DNA of 64,000 bases from Bradyrhizobium sp. 1. GTDB taxonomy: Bacteria > Pseudomonadota > Alphaproteobacteria > Rhizobiales > Xanthobacteraceae. The stretch covers positions 229,299 through 293,298 of the forward strand of contig NZ_JADPJH010000037.1 in the NCBI RefSeq assembly GCF_023073315.1. The letters are read 5' to 3'. Position 1 is the stretch's first letter. Each line of letters opens with the position of its first letter. The notes beneath the pieces are model-generated. The model was not told where the DNA came from. It did no database searches and was given only the letters and a program-made list of their open reading frames with translations. Below, piece by piece: positions 14,412 through 22,160 of this stretch. A program made the translations under genes and the position numbers.

Positions 14412-15137
14412 ATGTTTAGAGCTCTATGCGGCGCGGCGATTCTCGCCCTGTCCGCGACGACGGCGTCTGCGGCTGATTATGCGCAGGTGCCTGTTGCGCC
14501 TCCAGTCACATTCAACTGGACCGGTTGCTATGTCGGCGGTCATCTCGGTGGTGCCGCGAGCGACGATCGCACGATCAACAGCGCCGGGGGGACACTCGAT
14601 TTCGGCGCGGCCGGCTTCGTCGGCGGCGGACAGATCGGCTGTGACCATCAATTCGCATCGAACTGGGTCGTGGGCGCCGAGGGCCGTGCCGCAGGTGCGA
14701 GCTTGTCGAGCCACCATGGCAGCAGTGTCAGATTTCCCGCGCTCGGCAATCTCGCCGTGCCGTCGCAGTTCGGCCTCAAGAACGATTTTCTGGGCTCGGT
14801 CACAGGCCGGCTCGGCTACGCCTATGGCCTGGGCTGGCTGTTCTATGCGCGGGGCGGTGTCGCCTGGACTCACGAGAAGGTCGATGATGCCTACATCAGT
14901 CCGGCCGCAGGTTTCGCGATCGATCCCAGCGCGTCGGTGATGCGGACCGGCTGGACATTGGGCGCCGGCGTCGAATGGGCGTTTGCGCAAAATTGGTCGG
15001 CCAACGTCGAATACAATTACCACGACTTCGGCACCAAGGGCCCGATCCAACTGATCAGCCCCGTCGAAGGCGTCACCGTGGCCCATCTCAAGGATACGAT
15101 CCATGCCGCGACGGTCGGCGTGAACTACCACTATTGA
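14412..15137 (+). CDS. Outer-membrane beta-barrel protein (Omp25/opacity-like)
   Basis: This 241-residue precursor has a 20-residue signal peptide ending TASA before ADYAQVPVAPP. It then follows the rhizobial Omp25/porin-like pattern: FNWTGCYVGGHLGGA near the mature N-terminus, alternating amphipathic strands, GWTLGAGVEWAFAQNWSANV, and a C-terminal strand ending in an aromatic residue (VGVNYHY), as required for barrel assembly. The predicted barrel has about eight strands. Transport or adhesion function is unknown. Upstream starts would destroy the signal peptide. Confidence 0.88.
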   Translation: MFRALCGAAILALSATTASAADYAQVPVAPPVTFNWTGCYVGGHLGGAASDDRTINSAGGTLDFGAAGFVGGGQIGCDHQFASNWVVGAEGRAAGASLSSHHGSSVRFPALGNLAVPSQFGLKNDFLGSVTGRLGYAYGLGWLFYARGGVAWTHEKVDDAYISPAAGFAIDPSASVMRTGWTLGAGVEWAFAQNWSANVEYNYHDFGTKGPIQLISPVEGVTVAHLKDTIHAATVGVNYHY

Positions 15138-15295
15138 TGTGATCGGGGACTGCCGGGACGAAGCCTGGACACGGAAATACCTGGCAATCGATATTTCCGT
15201 ACCGCCGTCGCCTGCTTTGCAGGGCTGCCGCGTTGAAGGGGAGAATAGGGCGCGCAACCGTCGCTGCGCCCGGGGCTCCCTCAGGCGAGGCTTTC

Positions 15296-15694
15296 ATGTC
15301 TATCAGTGCGATTGCATCAACCAGCGCGGCGGCGACAACGTCCACATCGACCGCCACGTCATCATCATCAACGGCATCATCGACGTCGGCGACGACCTCG
15401 ACATCGGCCACGTCGTCGACGTCAGCGACATCATCCTCGCAATCGGCGGGCGGAAGCTCGAGGTCGGGCGGCGGTGGCTCGGCCAAAACCGTCGTCAGCG
15501 AGGTCTCCATCACGATGGGCGGCATCACCACAACGACGATCACCTATTCCGACGGCACCACCGAGGTCGAGACGTCGGGGAGCGCGCAAAACAGTCAAGG
15601 TAGCCAAGGCAGTCAGGCGGGACAGACTTACAACGCGCAGGGCTCGCTCGGCTCGAATGCCCAGAGCGCATCCAGCGCCAGCGTCGGCATGTAA
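15296..15694 (+). CDS. Low-complexity Ser/Thr/Ala-rich protein
   Basis: The 132-residue protein starts MSISAIASTSAAATTSTSTA. About the first 50 residues are almost only Ser, Thr and Ala, built from acg/tcg/tca/gcg codons. A Gly/Ser linker follows. Then comes a short ordered part with TVVSEVSITMGGITTTTITY, and a Gln/Gly/Ser tail with three SQG-like repeats. There is no signal peptide by eye. GCGAGG precedes the ATG. Function unknown; the repetitive codons would permit slippage-driven length change. Confidence 0.65.
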   Translation: MSISAIASTSAAATTSTSTATSSSSTASSTSATTSTSATSSTSATSSSQSAGGSSRSGGGGSAKTVVSEVSITMGGITTTTITYSDGTTEVETSGSAQNSQGSQGSQAGQTYNAQGSLGSNAQSASSASVGM

Positions 15695-16074
15695 AGCAGA
15701 ATGAGCCTGGGTTGAATGATTGGCCGCGGGATCGGTGCACCGCTCCCGCTCGCGGGAGAGGTCGGCGCAACGCGCCGATCCGGAGCGGGCACACGGCCTA
15801 TTGCGTCCCGGGACGTTTGCGTGAACCCGGCCCGGGCCTTGCAAAGCCTGGGCGCTCATCCCCTGCACGACGCGACTTCTGCGCGATTTTTCAAGGCATT
15901 GGCGCTGTTCGACGGGCGCAGAATTCGCACGGATTCATCGAACCTTTGGCTGTCGCCGTAGACATATGAGTGTTGGGGATTTCAGCGCCCAATACCTAAA
16001 CGGACGCCGCCAAGCGATGATATTCCGCTTGCGCGGCGTTGCGCTTTTCCGGAGCGTTTTCGAGCGAAGCTCGA
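15695..16074. other. Intergenic region with REP-like sequence
   Basis: A degenerate palindrome built on CCGCTCCCGCTCGCGGGAG lies near 15739-15760, with matching GGAGCGGGC at about 15782. Reading frames across the region have no ribosome-binding site. No gene is called. Confidence 0.45.
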
Positions 16075-16233
16075 TTAGTTCGTCGCGTACCAGCCGAGCG
16101 GAAACGGCAAATACGGCCAGACCAGATGATTGTCGTTGGCGGCCTTCGGCGGTTCTTGAATGGCCGTCCGGATGAGCGGTGCAGGCGGCGTCGATCGCAC
16201 CGCCAGGCGCAAACATGCACATTGCAAATTCAT
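16075..16233 (-). CDS. 52-residue hypothetical protein
   Basis: The ORF encodes MNLQCACLRLAVRSTPPAPL, then IRTAIQEPPKAANDNHLVWP and YLPFPLGWYATN. The C-terminal aromatic/proline cluster is not what random high-GC frames give, and GGGGGCGA precedes the ATG. No family recognised. It is below usual length limits. Confidence 0.45.
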   Translation of the reverse strand: MNLQCACLRLAVRSTPPAPLIRTAIQEPPKAANDNHLVWPYLPFPLGWYATN

Positions 16234-16545
16234 TGTGGTCGCCCCCGGCCGGTCAACACTTTTGAAAAATTCGCGTCAGTTCAAAATTGCAAACGCGCGC
16301 CAAAAACGGCACGGACATTCTCAAATTGTGCATGCACTCTAGAAAAATCGGGGCCGGTTTTCAACCGCTCTGGCCACCCATACAGGAGAAGTAAGGTTGA
16401 TCAGTTAGGTTAAGGGCAAGCCGTGGTTGCGGCTGCCTCGATGGCTGTGATCAGGTCCGCAAGGCGCGCGACGGGCTGCCTGTTTCAGGTGCTCACACAG
16501 GGATCACAGTTCGTCGCGGCGCGCGTATCCTGTGAGTTTTGCGTC
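16234..16545. other. A+T-richer intergenic region
   Basis: This 312-base stretch separates the divergent small genes at 16075-16233 and 16546-16737. It is visibly more A+T-rich than its flanks. I see no RNA gene or clear operator. Confidence 0.4.
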
Positions 16546-16737
16546 ATGTCTTTCGATCGCAACGTCAAAACCGTCCATCCGCAATCGAGCTGGACCGAGA
16601 TCTGGCACCTCTGGACCGTGATCGTGCCGCGCCGCTCGATCAACGGGCAGCTCGTGGTCGGAAAAGTCTGGCGCCGCCACGACGGCCGCGACTGGATCTA
16701 CAAGAAGTTCACCGAGTACGACAGCGAAGCGGCCTGA
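16546..16737 (+). CDS. 63-residue hypothetical protein
   Basis: The ORF encodes MSFDRNVKTVHPQSSWTEIW, HLWTVIVPRRSINGQLVVGK and VWRRHDGRDWIYKKFTEYDS plus EAA. The Trp-rich alternating pattern suggests a small beta-sheet protein. The frame is open to 16423, but no upstream start has a good site. It is convergent with opgC. No family recognised. Confidence 0.6.
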   Translation: MSFDRNVKTVHPQSSWTEIWHLWTVIVPRRSINGQLVVGKVWRRHDGRDWIYKKFTEYDSEAA

Positions 16738-16760
16738 GCCGGGTTCGCCGCCGCGCGGGA

Positions 16761-17936
16761 TCAGGCGGCCTTTGCGGGCGCGCTCGCCGCGGGCTTGGCC
16801 GGCGGCTTCAGCGGCTTGTCCTGCTTCTTCGACCACGAGATGTAATAGGCCACCGTCGTCATGATCGCGATGCCGGCGATGCTGACGAAGAGCTGCGCGA
16901 ACAGCGAGCCCGAGCTCATCGACAGCTCGAAATGGCCGACAAAGGACAGGAAAACGCCGACGCAGAACACGGCGAGCGACTGCTGGCCACACACGATCAC
17001 CGGATCGAACACCTTCCACTCCAGGCCCGGCCATTCCTTCGGCACGAAGCGGATCACCAGGATCACGATCACGACGAAGTGGATGAAGCGGTAGGGCGCG
17101 AGGTTGGTCTTGTCGTTCGGGTTGAAGGCCGAGAACAGCCATTCCGGGAACATGGCGGCGAGGGTCGGGAAGCGGCCGGCCATGGTCATGACCAGCGCGA
17201 AGGCGAGATAGGAGAGGCAGAACCACAGCGTAATCGGCGAGTTGATCACCGCCCCCGAGCGCCGCGCCCCGCCCAGAGCGCACCAGGCGCCAAACACGAA
17301 CAGCACCTGCCAGGCATACGGGTTGAAGTACCACTGGCCGGCCGGGTAGGCGTTCAGATTCCAGCCGAAATGGCGCGCGCTGAGCCACAGCACGATCGAC
17401 AGTGCCATGGTCAGATCGGGCTTGCGCAGCATGAACCACAGCACCGGCGGAAACAGCCCCATCAGCACGATGTAGAGCGGCAGCACGTCGAGATTGAGCG
17501 GCTTGAAGCGCAGGAACAGGCCCTGGCGCAGCGTCTCGGTGGCATTGTCGACGAGGCCGGCGACGTTGAACTCGTTGATCATGTCGGAATCGCCGAACCG
17601 CAGCGCGAGATAGCTGATCGAGGCGATGTAGATCACGAACAGGATGATGTGGGCGACGTAGAGCTGCCAGACCCGCTTGGTCAGCCGCGTGGCGCCGACG
17701 ATGAAGCCGCGCTCCAGCATCATCCGCGCATAGACGAAGGAGGCGGTGTAGCCGGAGATGAAGACGAACAAATCGGCGGCGTCGGAAAAGCCGTAATTGC
17801 GCGTCGTGATCCAGTTCACGACGTTGTCGGGGATGTGGTCGAGGAAGATCGCCCAGTTGGCGACGCCGCGAAACAGGTCGAGCCTGAGGTCGCGGCCTTT
17901 CTCGGGGAGCGTTGCGCTGACGTTCAAAAAGGCCAT
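16761..17936 (-). CDS. opgC: OpgC-type periplasmic glucan succinyltransferase
   Basis: The 391-residue protein is a polytopic inner-membrane acyltransferase with about ten helices. It carries OpgC landmarks: RDLRLDLFRGVANWAIFLDH near the start with the conserved His-Asp pair, VNWITTRNYGFSDAADLFVF, and SGYTASFVYARMML. OpgC proteins add succinyl groups to osmoregulated periplasmic glucans; Bradyrhizobium makes cyclic beta-1,3/1,6 glucans. The start at MAFLNVSATL is preferred because upstream codons are Pro/Ser-rich low-complexity sequence without a good initiation site. No glucan synthase gene is in the window. Confidence 0.9.
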   Translation of the reverse strand: MAFLNVSATLPEKGRDLRLDLFRGVANWAIFLDHIPDNVVNWITTRNYGFSDAADLFVFISGYTASFVYARMMLERGFIVGATRLTKRVWQLYVAHIILFVIYIASISYLALRFGDSDMINEFNVAGLVDNATETLRQGLFLRFKPLNLDVLPLYIVLMGLFPPVLWFMLRKPDLTMALSIVLWLSARHFGWNLNAYPAGQWYFNPYAWQVLFVFGAWCALGGARRSGAVINSPITLWFCLSYLAFALVMTMAGRFPTLAAMFPEWLFSAFNPNDKTNLAPYRFIHFVVIVILVIRFVPKEWPGLEWKVFDPVIVCGQQSLAVFCVGVFLSFVGHFELSMSSGSLFAQLFVSIAGIAIMTTVAYYISWSKKQDKPLKPPAKPAASAPAKAA

Positions 17937-18219
17937 GCGACGGGAGCTTTCGAAGGGGACGGACGCGTGAGGGGCGGATTCTTGGGGAACGGATTCTTGG
18001 GGGCGGTGAGGCGGGGGTGCCGGGCGGGATCCCCCGGGCGGACGGCGGGTACGCAATTGTCACGGTGCAGCATAATGACTATACCCGTCGACGAGGCATC
18101 CGGGGGCCCGGAATCACCGATCAGTTCCCGAAAGGTGTCTCTATACTATGCCCGCGGTTTCCACCAACCGCTACCGTGACGCATCGAATTCGAACGAAAA
18201 GACGAGGCCCGGACCACCC

Positions 18220-18525
18220 ATGACCGCACGCATTTTCAAGCCCGCCAAGAACGCGATGCAATCCGGCCGGTCCAAGACCAAGGAATGGCAGCTCGACTAC
18301 GAGCCGGAGCAGCCGCGCTCGGTCGAGCCGCTGATGGGCTGGACCTCGTCGGGCGACATGAAGCAGCAGATCACCCTGCACTTCCAATCCAAGGAAGAGG
18401 CCGTCGCCTATTGCGAGCGCAAGGGCATCGCCTACCAGGTGATCGAGCCCCAGGATTCGATCCGCCGCCCGGTCGCGTATTCCGACAATTTCTCGTTCCG
18501 GCGCGGCGAGCCCTGGACGCACTGA
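18220..18525 (+). CDS. NADH dehydrogenase-associated subunit, NDUFS4-like
   Basis: The 101-residue protein begins MTARIFKPAKNAMQSGRSKT and continues with KEWQLDYEPEQPRSVEPLMGW and AVAYCERKGIAYQV, ending SFRRGEPWTH. This is the ETC complex I NDUFS4/18-kDa family, a supernumerary subunit found in alphaproteobacterial and mitochondrial complex I. Length matches the bacterial form. GAGG precedes the ATG. It is alone here, away from the nuo operon, as is usual. Confidence 0.92.
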   Translation: MTARIFKPAKNAMQSGRSKTKEWQLDYEPEQPRSVEPLMGWTSSGDMKQQITLHFQSKEEAVAYCERKGIAYQVIEPQDSIRRPVAYSDNFSFRRGEPWTH

Positions 18526-18551
18526 AGATCATTCTCGTCCGAGACATCGTC

Positions 18552-18601
18552 ATGCCCGGGCAAAAGCGCGAAGCGCGTCTTCGCGCAGATGTCCCGGGCA
18601 T
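18552..18601. repeat. REP-like nested palindrome
   Basis: ATGCCCGGG at the left and CCCGGGCAT at the right enclose an inner palindrome GCGCGAAG-CGCG-TCTTCGCGC. This kind of nested GC-rich palindrome is a common extragenic repeat in Bradyrhizobium; it may also end transcription of the upstream gene. Confidence 0.65.
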
Positions 18602-18711
18602 CCACGTTTGGCCGGCCAGGACGGAGAAGGCATCCAGCGCCGAGACCCTTGGCAGCGTTTTCACCCCGTGCTTCGTTGGCGGTCATGACACGACCATGAC
18701 GAGGTGGGGGA

Positions 18712-19206
18712 ATGGCCGGGCGTGACCAGCTCGACGGCGTCGATCTGAAGATACTGTCCGAGCTCCAGCAGGACGGGCGTATCCGCAACAACGAGCTGGC
18801 GCTGCGCGTCGGCGTCTCCGCACCCAACTGCCTGCGGCGGCTGAAATCGCTGTTCAGCCGCGGCGTGATCCGGGCGATCCGGGCCGTCATCGACGAGCGG
18901 CTGCTCGGCTACGAGGTGGTGTCGTTCGTCTCGATCCAGCTCGGCAGCCAGGCCCAGCCGGTGCTGGAGGCCTTCGAGAGTTCGATATCAGCGATCCCGC
19001 GCATCCAGCAGTGCTGGCGGATTTCGGGCGACACTGATTATCTGCTGAAATGCGTGGCGCCGAGCGTCGAGAGCATGCGCCAGCAGCTGCTGCATTTCGC
19101 CGCGATGCCTGATGTGAAGAACGTCCGCAGCTTCCCGGTGCTGGGCGTCGCGAAGGATGTGCCACTACCGTTGCAAGAGGGCGTGGCGGCCGTGTCGGCG
19201 AGGTAA
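18712..19206 (+). CDS. Lrp/AsnC family transcriptional regulator
   Basis: The 164-residue protein has the standard two-domain layout. The N-terminal winged helix-turn-helix runs LDGVDLKILSELQQDGRIRN, NELALRVGVSAPNCLRRLKSL. The C-terminal RAM effector domain includes VVSFVSIQLGSQ and a glycine-containing ligand loop RISGDTDYLLKCVAP. GAGGTGGGGG lies directly before the ATG. Such regulators respond to amino acids or related effectors. No divergent target gene is adjacent, so the regulon is unknown. Confidence 0.93.
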   Translation: MAGRDQLDGVDLKILSELQQDGRIRNNELALRVGVSAPNCLRRLKSLFSRGVIRAIRAVIDERLLGYEVVSFVSIQLGSQAQPVLEAFESSISAIPRIQQCWRISGDTDYLLKCVAPSVESMRQQLLHFAAMPDVKNVRSFPVLGVAKDVPLPLQEGVAAVSAR

Positions 19207-19444
19207 AGCGACTGCGCGCTTCCCGATATGGATAGGGCAGGAATTTCCGTAAAACAGAAGTATTGAACGATCAAATACATTAGTAACTCATATAACTGAG
19301 ATATGTTATTTAGACAGTCCTGCAATGCGCTGAACCGCGATTGTCGGCCTCCGTGCCCCGCCTACATGCAAGGTGTAAATGAACCTTGGCGTGCGCCGCC
19401 TGCCGAGGACTCTTCCGTGGGACTCCGAAGCAGGAAAAGACAAC

Positions 19445-19750
19445 ATGATTTCGACCTCGAAGACGTTCGCCGCTTCCGCCGCGACGCTGTTCGCCTCTGC
19501 GTTTCTCATGGTGACGGCGCCGGCTGCGAAGGCCGACGACTACTGCATCATCAACGGCAACCAGGCTGCCCACGGCTGTGGCTATCCGACCATGGAAGCC
19601 TGCCGTCAGGCGTCCGCCGGCATCGGCGGCATGTGCTCGCAGGCGGGCGGCGCGAAAACCAATGAGAAGACCAATAGCGACGCGCTCGCATTCCAGTCGA
19701 AGCAGACCCGCGCGAAGACGCGTCCGGCCAGGGACACGTCCTCGAACTAA
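19445..19750 (+). CDS. DUF3551-like exported protein
   Basis: This 101-residue precursor starts MISTSKTFAASAATLFASAF with a signal peptide ending near AAKA. The mature part opens DDYCIINGNQAAHGCGYPTM and contains four Cys (YC, GC, AC, MC) in the spacing of DUF3551, a Bradyrhizobiaceae-rich family of small periplasmic disulfide proteins. The Lys/Arg-rich tail is disordered. AGGAAA precedes the ATG. Function unknown. Confidence 0.8.
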   Translation: MISTSKTFAASAATLFASAFLMVTAPAAKADDYCIINGNQAAHGCGYPTMEACRQASAGIGGMCSQAGGAKTNEKTNSDALAFQSKQTRAKTRPARDTSSN

Positions 19751-19824
19751 GCCGATATCTCCAGTTCAGGCGTAACGATGCGGCCTCTGCGTTCGATCGC
19801 GGAGGCCGTATTTGTTTGTCGGCT

Positions 19825-20853
19825 TCACCGATACCGGCCGCGAAATTCGCGAGGGGAGGCGCCGGTCCAGGTGCGGAAGGCGCGCGAAAAACTCTTTTCG
19901 TTGCGGAAGCCAGCGATTTCCGCGATCCGCTTGATCGGCGCTCGCCCGCGCATCAGCTCCTGCTTGGCGAGCTCGAACTTTGCCTCTTCCTTGAGGTCGC
20001 GCAGCGAGGTCGCTTCCTCGCGCAGGCGCCGGTGCATGGTGCGGGTGGAGAGCGCCAGCTCGCTTGCGACATCCTCGGCGCCGAGACTGCGTCCGCGCGC
20101 ATCGCGCAGCACGCGCCGCACGCGCTCGACCAGCAGCCGGTCGCGCCGATAGGGCAGCACGGTCAGGCGCAACGCGCCCTTGAGCATGCTGTCGAGATCG
20201 GCGGCGCTGCGCGTGAGCGGCAGCGACAGATAATGCTTGTCGAAGGTGATGGACGCGCGGTCCGCATCGAAGCGGATATTCCGGCAAAAGATGGTCGGGT
20301 AGACCGAGACATGGCCTGGCTCTGGGTGGGGGAATTCCGCGGTGCGAAGTGCGATCCTCGAGTCCACCGCCCAACAGGAGAAGCCGAGCGCATAGCGGAG
20401 CAGGGTGACCAGGCAGAATTCGCGCAACGGTCCGAGGTCGCGCAGCTCGCGGATCGACACGGTCGCGGCCTCCTCGCCGACCGCGAGGTCGAGCAGCACG
20501 TCCTCGGTGAGCAGGCGATGATGTCGGCACCAGCGTTTTAGCGCGACTTCGAGCGTCGGGGCTGTGATCGAGGCGCGGCACAGCATGCCGTAGCTGCCCC
20601 ATGGCAGCCGGCGCGAGAACCAGCCGAGTGCCTCGTCGTCGAGCTCGCGCATGGCGTGGCCGGCCAGAGCCTCGAACTGGGCGGCCGTCACCCGCCCGTC
20701 CGGAGAATTGACAAGGTCTGGCGCTACCTGACCCCGGCTCAGCGCCTCCTGCGGATCGCGGCCGTATCTGGCATAGGCGGCCACCACGCCGCGGACGAAG
20801 GCGGCGGGGGTCACGGCGCGGCGTGGGAGCGCGGTTGCGGTCTGAAAAGGCAT
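19825..20853 (-). CDS. AraC-family transcriptional regulator
   Basis: From ATG 20853 (AAAGGAA upstream) the protein has 342 residues. The long N-terminal region matches the AraC-like ligand-binding domain of the OruR/ArgR-type regulators (YARYGRDPQEALSRGQVAPD, later YALGFSCWAVDSRIAL). The C-terminal 95 residues are a double HTH with STRTMHRRLREEATSLRDLK and GFRNEKSFSRAFRTWTGASP. It diverges from the isovaleryl-CoA dehydrogenase gene across 110 bases and probably controls the leucine-catabolic operon in response to an acyl-CoA or branched-chain acid; the effector is not known. Confidence 0.9.
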   Translation of the reverse strand: MPFQTATALPRRAVTPAAFVRGVVAAYARYGRDPQEALSRGQVAPDLVNSPDGRVTAAQFEALAGHAMRELDDEALGWFSRRLPWGSYGMLCRASITAPTLEVALKRWCRHHRLLTEDVLLDLAVGEEAATVSIRELRDLGPLREFCLVTLLRYALGFSCWAVDSRIALRTAEFPHPEPGHVSVYPTIFCRNIRFDADRASITFDKHYLSLPLTRSAADLDSMLKGALRLTVLPYRRDRLLVERVRRVLRDARGRSLGAEDVASELALSTRTMHRRLREEATSLRDLKEEAKFELAKQELMRGRAPIKRIAEIAGFRNEKSFSRAFRTWTGASPREFRGRYR

Positions 20854-20874
20854 CGGATTCCTTTCGGAAATCCT

Positions 20875-20888
20875 CGCCAAGTTTGGCG
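20875..20888. promoter_or_regulatory. Inverted repeat between araC-type gene and ivd
   Basis: CGCCAA-GT-TTGGCG is a perfect 6-bp palindrome in the 110-base divergent region. It is a candidate operator for the AraC-type regulator; that link is inferred from position only. Confidence 0.4.
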
Positions 20889-20963
20889 GAAAATGCAACC
20901 TTTTCGACTGCAGAAGGGCCGTGATGCCGTTAGGTTCGGTCCCCAAAATACGGAGGAATCGCC

Positions 20964-22136
20964 TTGAACATCCCAAGCATCGATTTCGATCTGGGCGAAG
21001 ACGTCGGCATGCTGCGCGACACGCTGCGCGCTTTCGTGGAGGCGGAGATCGCCCCGCGCGCCGCCGAGATCGAGAAGGCCAATCTGTTCCCGGCCGACCT
21101 CTGGAAGCGCCTCGGCGACCTCGGCCTGCACGGCATGACCGCGCCGGAGCAATATGGCGGCTCGAGCATGGGCTATCTCGCCCACATCGTCGCCATGGAG
21201 GAGATTTCGCGCGGCTCGGCGGCCGTGGGCCTGTCCTACGGCGCCCATTCCAACCTCTGCGTCAACCAGATCAGCCGCAACGGGAACGACGCGCAGCGCC
21301 AGCGCTATCTGCCGAAACTGATCTCCGGCGAATATGTCGGCGCGCTCGCGATGTCCGAGCCCGGCGCCGGCTCCGACGTCGTCTCCATGAAGCTGCGGGC
21401 CGACAAGCGCGGCGACCGCTACGTGCTCAACGGCTCGAAAATGTGGATCACCAATGGCGGCGATGCCGACGTGCTGGTGGTCTACGCCAAGACCGATCCT
21501 GAGGCCGGCCCGCGCGGCATGACCGCCTTCCTGATCGAAAAAGGCTTCAAGGGCTTTACCCACGGCCAGCATCTCGACAAGCTCGGCATGCGCGGCTCCA
21601 ACACCTATCCCTTGTTCTTCGACGAATGCGAGGTGCCGGAGGAGAACGTGATGGGCAAGGTGGGCGAGGGCGTCAAGGTGCTGATGTCCGGCCTCGACTA
21701 TGAGCGCACGGTTCTCTCAGGCGGCCCGCTCGGCATCATGGCGGCGTGCATGGACGCTGTGGTGCCCTACATGCACGAACGCAAACAGTTCGGCCAGCCG
21801 ATCGGCGATTTCCAGCTGATGCAGGGCAAGCTCGCCGACATGTATGCGACCTGGCAGTCGGCGCGCGCCTATGTCTATGCGGTCGGGCGCGCCTGCGACC
21901 GCGCCGACCATGCCCGCAGCTTGCGCAAGGACGCTGCGGCGGCGATCCTCTATTCCGCGGAGAAGGCGACCTGGATGGCGGGCGAGGCGATCCAGGCGCT
22001 GGGCGGGGTCGGCTATACATCCGAATTTCCGGTCGGCCGGCTCTGGCGCGATGCAAAGCTCTACGAGATCGGCGCCGGCACCTCGGAGGTGCGGCGCATG
22101 CTGATCGGTCGCGAGCTGATGGCGGAAACGGCTTAA
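20964..22136 (+). CDS. ivd: Isovaleryl-CoA dehydrogenase
   Basis: This flavoenzyme oxidises isovaleryl-CoA to 3-methylcrotonyl-CoA in leucine breakdown, passing electrons to ETF. The 390-residue protein has the acyl-CoA dehydrogenase signature ALAMSEPGAGSDVVSMKLRA, WITNGGDADVLVVYAK and C-terminal LYEIGAGTSEVRRMLIGREL. The catalytic base of the isovaleryl type is present at Glu247 in LDYERTVLSGG, and the MCAD-type position is Gly. The start is TTG, supported by CGGAGGA 7 bases upstream. It leads the mccB-mccA-hmgL operon. Confidence 0.95.
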   Translation: MNIPSIDFDLGEDVGMLRDTLRAFVEAEIAPRAAEIEKANLFPADLWKRLGDLGLHGMTAPEQYGGSSMGYLAHIVAMEEISRGSAAVGLSYGAHSNLCVNQISRNGNDAQRQRYLPKLISGEYVGALAMSEPGAGSDVVSMKLRADKRGDRYVLNGSKMWITNGGDADVLVVYAKTDPEAGPRGMTAFLIEKGFKGFTHGQHLDKLGMRGSNTYPLFFDECEVPEENVMGKVGEGVKVLMSGLDYERTVLSGGPLGIMAACMDAVVPYMHERKQFGQPIGDFQLMQGKLADMYATWQSARAYVYAVGRACDRADHARSLRKDAAAAILYSAEKATWMAGEAIQALGGVGYTSEFPVGRLWRDAKLYEIGAGTSEVRRMLIGRELMAETA

Positions 22137-22160
22137 GACTCTCACCTGATTGGAATCCAC

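Noticed and set aside
16504..18179. Long open frames of 519 and 546 codons overlapping opgC on both strands
   Set aside because: Both are Arg/Pro/Ala- or Glu/Asp-rich shadows of opgC. The opgC frame has membrane helices and family motifs.
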